In this document: positions 6,786-9,130 of the stretch, one piece after another
How the letters are laid out: each line of letters opens with the position of its first letter
How positions within the stretch are numbered: position 1 is the first letter of the stretch
Assembly (NCBI GenBank): GCA_903921605.1
Contig: CAIXQV010001136.1
Span: forward strand, 1 to 9,130
Reading direction: 5' to 3'
Source: an uncultured Planctomycetaceae bacterium
GTDB lineage: Bacteria > Planctomycetota > Planctomycetia > Planctomycetales > Planctomycetaceae
Length of the DNA: 9,130 bases
The notes under the pieces: generated by a model
What the model was told of the DNA's origin: nothing
Seen by the model: the letters and a program-made list of their open reading frames with translations, nothing else
Databases searched by the model: none
Made by a program: the position numbers and the translations under genes

Positions 6786-7080
6786 AAGAACGAAGAACTT
6801 CGGCCCGGCAAGTGGCCCACACACCTCCCGCTTGCCGCCCACTGCTTCTTTCAAAACTTCAACGATCAAATGCCGAGCCCATCGAAGAGCATTTGGCAAT
6901 GCGGTGACTCAACAAGCATGGACCCGACAACAAAGTGCCGACATCCTCACAAGATGTCTGCAGTTCGTTGTCGGGTTTTTCTTTTTCGCTTTCTTATGGC
7001 CCGGGTAGGCCGCGTCGCAAGAATTCCCCCGGGAAATGCTTTGTGGCCACCGCTTACTCAAACCTCTGGCACTTCGCTGA
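6786..7080. other. Convergent intergenic region after the DUF1571 gene
   Basis: The plus-strand DUF1571 gene and the minus-strand zinc-ribbon gene end facing each other across 295 bp. The plus-strand gene has its terminator at 6923-6986. For the minus-strand gene I see only CCCGGG-rich short inverted repeats near 6997-7032 and no T-tailed hairpin. The short ORFs in this stretch are not convincing genes. Confidence 0.5.
6923..6986 (+). terminator. Rho-independent terminator with nested hairpin
   Basis: CCCGACAAC (6923-6931) pairs perfectly with GTTGTCGGG (6967-6975), giving a 9 bp closing stem followed by TTTTTCTTTTT (6976-6986). The 35-base loop contains a second hairpin, GACATC (6940-6945) with GATGTC (6953-6958). 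It lies about 140 bp past the DUF1571 stop and should terminate plus-strand transcription. The T-tract is on the plus-strand side only. Confidence 0.82.
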
Positions 7081-7722
7081 TCAACTGAGAAGTAAATCCG
7101 CAAGCGCACGCAATGGGGAGTCTGAAGTCCTTTCGACTACGGCCGGAAGTGCTGCGCTTTCAAGACGTTCGGACACGGTCGCCGCAGGACCGTCCCAGGT
7201 AAACTGCGTGCTGCGTCGAACGAAAGACGCGTTCTCGACACGAGTAATCTCGCCGTGATCAAGCCACAAATACCCGCACTCACTGCAACTGTCGACGACG
7301 ATGTTTCCAGGGCCATAGTAGGGATGAGTTTCCATAGGCTGGCTACAGGACGGGCACTGGATCTCGCGTTTCAGAGACTCGGGATCAATCGGCCGAGGTT
7401 CTGTCGGCTCGATTCCAGCGCGTCGAGCCTGTCGCTCCTGAACGATTCCGGCAAAATCAGCGTGTCGAATCAAGACGCCAAAACATGACCCGCAGAACAA
7501 CGCTCGTCGTTGCTCGATAAGGCCAGTCTGCAATAGTTGCTCACACGTTGGACAACTGCAGTCCAGAGTAACTCCAGTCGGCAGAATTCGGTCCTCAGAG
7601 ACTTCAGCCAACTGAATCAGCGACTCGCAGTAGACACAGTTGTAGTACTGCTGACCGGCCACGACTTCCGCCGTACCGCCACACTTTTGACACCCGATAG
7701 TTACAGCAGCCTGCACAACCAT
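7081..7722 (-). CDS. Triple zinc-ribbon protein with a zf-TFIIB-like domain
   Basis: This 213-residue cytoplasmic protein contains three consecutive CxxC...CxxC zinc ribbons: C11/C14 with C29/C32, C57/C60 with C77/C80, and C123/C126 with C146/C149. The third (CPSCSQPMETHPYYGPGNIV then DSCSECGYLWLDHGEI) matches the zf-TFIIB-type pattern, which is common in small bacterial proteins and whose usual ending is a WLD.GE(I/L) segment. Residues 95-120 form a charged linker. Residues 165-213 have no recognised motif and end in a hydrophobic LRALADLLLS. Each ribbon should bind one zinc ion. The role may be nucleic-acid or protein binding, or metal sensing, and cannot be decided from sequence. The ATG at 7722 is supported by AAGGA about 10 bp upstream. 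The gene is read alone on the minus strand, with long non-coding flanks on both sides. An extra cysteine, C55, sits two residues before the second ribbon. Confidence 0.88.
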   Translation of the reverse strand: MVVQAAVTIGCQKCGGTAEVVAGQQYYNCVYCESLIQLAEVSEDRILPTGVTLDCSCPTCEQLLQTGLIEQRRALFCGSCFGVLIRHADFAGIVQERQARRAGIEPTEPRPIDPESLKREIQCPSCSQPMETHPYYGPGNIVVDSCSECGYLWLDHGEITRVENASFVRRSTQFTWDGPAATVSERLESAALPAVVERTSDSPLRALADLLLS

Positions 7723-7947
7723 TTCTCGACAATCCTTATCGCAACACCTACACCCCAGAGAATCAAGACGAAGAAACCTTAGGTTATCTCAGAGTTTGCG
7801 TGCGGGATTGACGCTGCGAATTGGAGCCTTCAGAGAGCCAATGACGCTGATCTTAATGATTGTGATGGCGATTTAGGCCCGGTGACTTTCAGCATCATCA
7901 ATGCACGCAGAGCAGTGTTGTTCAGTGCGTTGCGGAAGGCACGAAAC

Positions 7948-7964
7948 CAAAGGGCAAGCCTTTG
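7948..7964. repeat. 6 bp stem-loop
   Basis: CAAAGG (7948-7953) and CCTTTG (7959-7964) form a perfect 6 bp stem around the 5-base loop GCAAG. It is the first of the cluster of hairpins running to 8420. Taken alone it is weak. Confidence 0.35.
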
Positions 7965-7987
7965 CGCAGAATTATGGTCAACACTCC

Positions 7988-8022
7988 TGCCTCTGGCTTG
8001 ACGAGTTGTTGATTCAGAGGCA
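7988..8022. repeat. 8 bp stem-loop
   Basis: TGCCTCTG (7988-7995) pairs perfectly with CAGAGGCA (8015-8022) across a 19-base loop. It abuts the 8028-8102 element with a 5 bp gap. Neither side has a T-run in the right place for a terminator. Confidence 0.45.
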
Positions 8023-8027
8023 TAAAG

Positions 8028-8102
8028 AAAACCGGGACAAAACCCGTGACAGTCGCTTCTCTTTGTGATTTCTGGATCTCTCCAGAAACCAGTCCCGGTT
8101 TT
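8028..8102 (-). terminator. Nested stem-loop with T-rich tails, possible bidirectional or second minus-strand terminator
   Basis: AAAACCGGGAC (8028-8038) and GTCCCGGTTTT (8092-8102) form a perfect 11 bp closing stem. Inside, TTTCTGGA (8069-8076) and TCCAGAAA (8081-8088) form an 8 bp hairpin with loop TCTC. On the minus strand the stem continues as TTTTCTTTAT, which is terminator-like; on the plus strand as TTTTGTC. A competing small hairpin, CGGG (8033-8036) with CCCG (8043-8046), would disrupt the outer stem. It may be a back-up terminator for the upstream minus-strand gene or a structured RNA. Confidence 0.5.
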
Positions 8103-8135
8103 GTCAGGCGTCCTTAGTCACGGACAGAGCATTTT

Positions 8136-8160
8136 TGTTGACCGCTTAGACTGGTCAACA
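8136..8160. repeat. 8 bp stem-loop
   Basis: TGTTGACC (8136-8143) and GGTCAACA (8153-8160) form a perfect 8 bp stem around the 9-base loop GCTTAGACT. A TTTTT run precedes it on the plus strand, which is the wrong side for a plus-strand terminator. It could also be a protein-binding inverted repeat. Confidence 0.45.
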
Positions 8161-8196
8161 GCCCTTTGGCCGCGCGACATCTGCAAACAGTGCATT

Positions 8197-8270
8197 AAAA
8201 TAAAAAACGAAGCTGGCTCATCAGGGCTCGATGCGCTTCCGCATTCCAGAACCTATTTGTGCCAGCTTCG
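8197..8270 (-). terminator. Rho-independent terminator of the outer-membrane protein gene, with nested hairpin
   Basis: On the minus strand CGAAGCTGGC (8270-8261) pairs perfectly over 10 bp with GCCAGCTTCG (8217-8208), followed by TTTTTTATTTT (8207-8197). The 43-base loop contains a 5 bp hairpin, ATGCG (8231-8235) with CGCAT (8240-8244), around CTTC. It lies about 155 bp after the stop codon of the outer-membrane protein gene, which is transcribed toward it. Confidence 0.75.
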
Positions 8271-8397
8271 ACTGTTAACCAAATCACAAAGTCACTCTGC
8301 AAGTGGAGGTTTCGCTAAGCAACGAACTTTTGCTGAGCAACCTGGAACCAGCAATTCGCTTCTCAAACCATTCCCGAACTCCGCACCCCGGGAATCA

Positions 8398-8420
8398 GCC
8401 CTGTCTCTCAGAAACAGGGC
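8398..8420 (-). terminator. Stem-loop 6 bp after the outer-membrane protein stop codon
   Basis: GCCCTGT (8398-8404) and ACAGGGC (8414-8420) form a perfect 7 bp stem, with two more pairs possible inside after one mismatch. It begins 6 bp downstream of the stop codon at 8427-8429. There is no T-tract after it on the minus strand, so it may act as a 3' end stabiliser or a rho-type/U-less terminator ahead of the stronger terminator at 8197-8270. Confidence 0.4.
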
Positions 8421-8426
8421 CATGAA

Positions 8427-9130
8427 TTAATAGCGAATGATCCAGTCCACAGTCCAACGATCCTTCATGATGTCCTGACGATCTGTCAGTGGCAGTTCGT
8501 AAGCAACACCAATCTCCGTATTGCCGCTTGGCTTGTACTTCACGCCCAGCGCACCGGTCACCAGATCGTTGCCATCGACGTTTGTGCTGCCGAGGTTGAT
8601 CAAATCGATACCCTCGAAATTCGCGGCGGTTGTGCCACCGTTGGCCATCCAGTGATACCAGTTGCATTCACCCAACAGGTAGAACTTTGAGTTTCCAATC
8701 TTCCTGTCGATGTGGTTCGACCAGTACATTGATGTGCTCTCGGCTCCCTGATCAACAGGCAGACGCCATCCTAAACCAGACATATAGTGATAGTCGTCGA
8801 ACAATTTAGTGGCACCGGAGGTAAACATATGAAACTCGCCGTCGCCGTTCCCCTGCAGAGATCGAGGCGAACCGAGCGGAGCTTCATAGGTCGTGCCGAC
8901 GCTGATCAGACTCTGACTACAGACATCCTTGTACACATTGATCTTCAAGCCAGCCGCAATATCCGCCCATCCATCGTTAGGAATCACTGGAGTGTCGGAA
9001 ACGATAAAGCCATCTTTGGTGGCAATGATCGAAACATCTTCATTGATCGCTGCTCTGAGCTGCATGGCATATAGTTGAGCCGATCCGCCGCCCAACGTCC
9101 CGGGCAGTCTGTGGTTGGCGAAAATCAACC
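8427..9130 (-). CDS. Outer-membrane beta-barrel protein, C-terminal part (5' end cut by window edge)
   Basis: The frame is open from the right edge to TAA at 8427-8429, about 234 codons, and the true start lies beyond the window. The TTG near 9126 is unlikely to be the start because it falls directly before a conserved-looking ANHRLPGTLGGGSAQLY segment. The sequence alternates polar and hydrophobic/aromatic residues in short strands separated by Gly/Asp/Asn turns (GWADIAAGLKINVYKD, SLISVGTTYEAPLG, GLGWRLPVDQG, GALGVKYKP, EIGVAYELPLTDR). It ends in WTVDWIIRY, a last strand with a C-terminal aromatic residue as in the beta-signal recognised by the BAM complex. I recognise this as the type of conserved barrel found in planctomycetes; the transported substrate or role is unknown. 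It may fall near the MetA/phenol-degradation transporter-like barrels, which I cannot confirm. A hairpin follows the stop closely and a strong terminator lies about 155 bp further on. Confidence 0.82.
   Translation of the reverse strand, partial: LIFANHRLPGTLGGGSAQLYAMQLRAAINEDVSIIATKDGFIVSDTPVIPNDGWADIAAGLKINVYKDVCSQSLISVGTTYEAPLGSPRSLQGNGDGEFHMFTSGATKLFDDYHYMSGLGWRLPVDQGAESTSMYWSNHIDRKIGNSKFYLLGECNWYHWMANGGTTAANFEGIDLINLGSTNVDGNDLVTGALGVKYKPSGNTEIGVAYELPLTDRQDIMKDRWTVDWIIRY

Larger units (their letters stand above)
7723..8426. other. 704 bp non-coding region rich in stem-loops
   Basis: No convincing gene is visible. The plus-strand ORF 8065-8430 has no ribosome binding site, and its translation has no family character. 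The stretch 7948-8420 holds six perfect stem-loops, listed separately: 7948-7964, 7988-8022, 8028-8102, 8136-8160, 8208-8270 and 8398-8420. The first 220 bp (7723-7947) are less structured and should contain the promoter of the zinc-ribbon gene. A small odd palindrome, AACCTTAGGTT (7775-7785), is the only symmetric site there. Part of the region is the 3' untranslated region of the outer-membrane protein gene. Whether the rest is a non-coding RNA is open. Confidence 0.55.

Noticed and set aside
8065..8430. 121-codon plus-strand ORF in the non-coding region
   Set aside because: It has no Shine-Dalgarno sequence, no family motif, and runs across several stem-loops and a minus-strand terminator.
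1..9130. CRISPR array, tRNA, rRNA, insertion sequence or prophage
   Set aside because: I saw no regularly spaced direct repeats, no tRNA-like cloverleaf, no rRNA sequence and no transposase, integrase or phage protein in any frame.

Overview
The window most likely comes from the chromosome of a planctomycete (phylum Planctomycetota). The reasons are the gene families: a secreted DUF1571 protein, an OleC-type acyl-adenylating enzyme, a divergent DHDPS-fold aldolase, a DUF4432 aldose-epimerase-like protein, a cupredoxin/carboxypeptidase-regulatory protein and an outer-membrane barrel of a type I associate with planctomycetes. Base composition is moderate (about 50-55% GC by eye), and there is no sign of phage, transposase, CRISPR, rRNA or tRNA. 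The lineage is inferred from protein character, not from a marker gene.

Layout. Positions 1-2834 hold three minus-strand genes read right to left with 62 and 53 bp gaps: a DHDPS/NAL-family aldolase, an exported cupredoxin-like protein, and a DUF4432 mutarotase-like protein cut by the left edge. They form a probable carbohydrate or keto-acid operon, although the exported copper-type protein does not fit that role obviously. Positions 3043-5144 hold a second minus-strand pair, an OleC-like acid-AMP ligase followed 20 bp later by a small GNAT acetyltransferase. This pair ends in a hairpin that overlaps the GNAT stop codon. Positions 5145-5804 are a roughly 660 bp divergent intergenic region containing several operator-like palindromes, a strong hairpin and a tiny minus-strand ORF with an excellent ribosome binding site. 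Positions 5805-6785 hold a plus-strand exported DUF1571 protein followed by a clear rho-independent terminator. Positions 7081-7722 (minus) encode a protein with three consecutive four-cysteine zinc ribbons. Positions 7723-8426 have no convincing gene but carry at least six perfect stem-loops, two of which look like minus-strand terminators. Positions 8427-9130 hold the C-terminal part of a minus-strand outer-membrane barrel protein cut by the right edge.

No single new multi-gene defence or mobile system is evident. The most unusual signals are non-coding. Three terminator-like elements share a nested architecture: a 9-11 bp closing stem, a long loop, and a second hairpin inside it. The 7.9-8.4 kb region is densely structured, and the oleC/DUF1571 intergenic region contains palindromes. 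Among the proteins, the divergent aldolase active site and the compact copper-site-like motif are the points worth testing.
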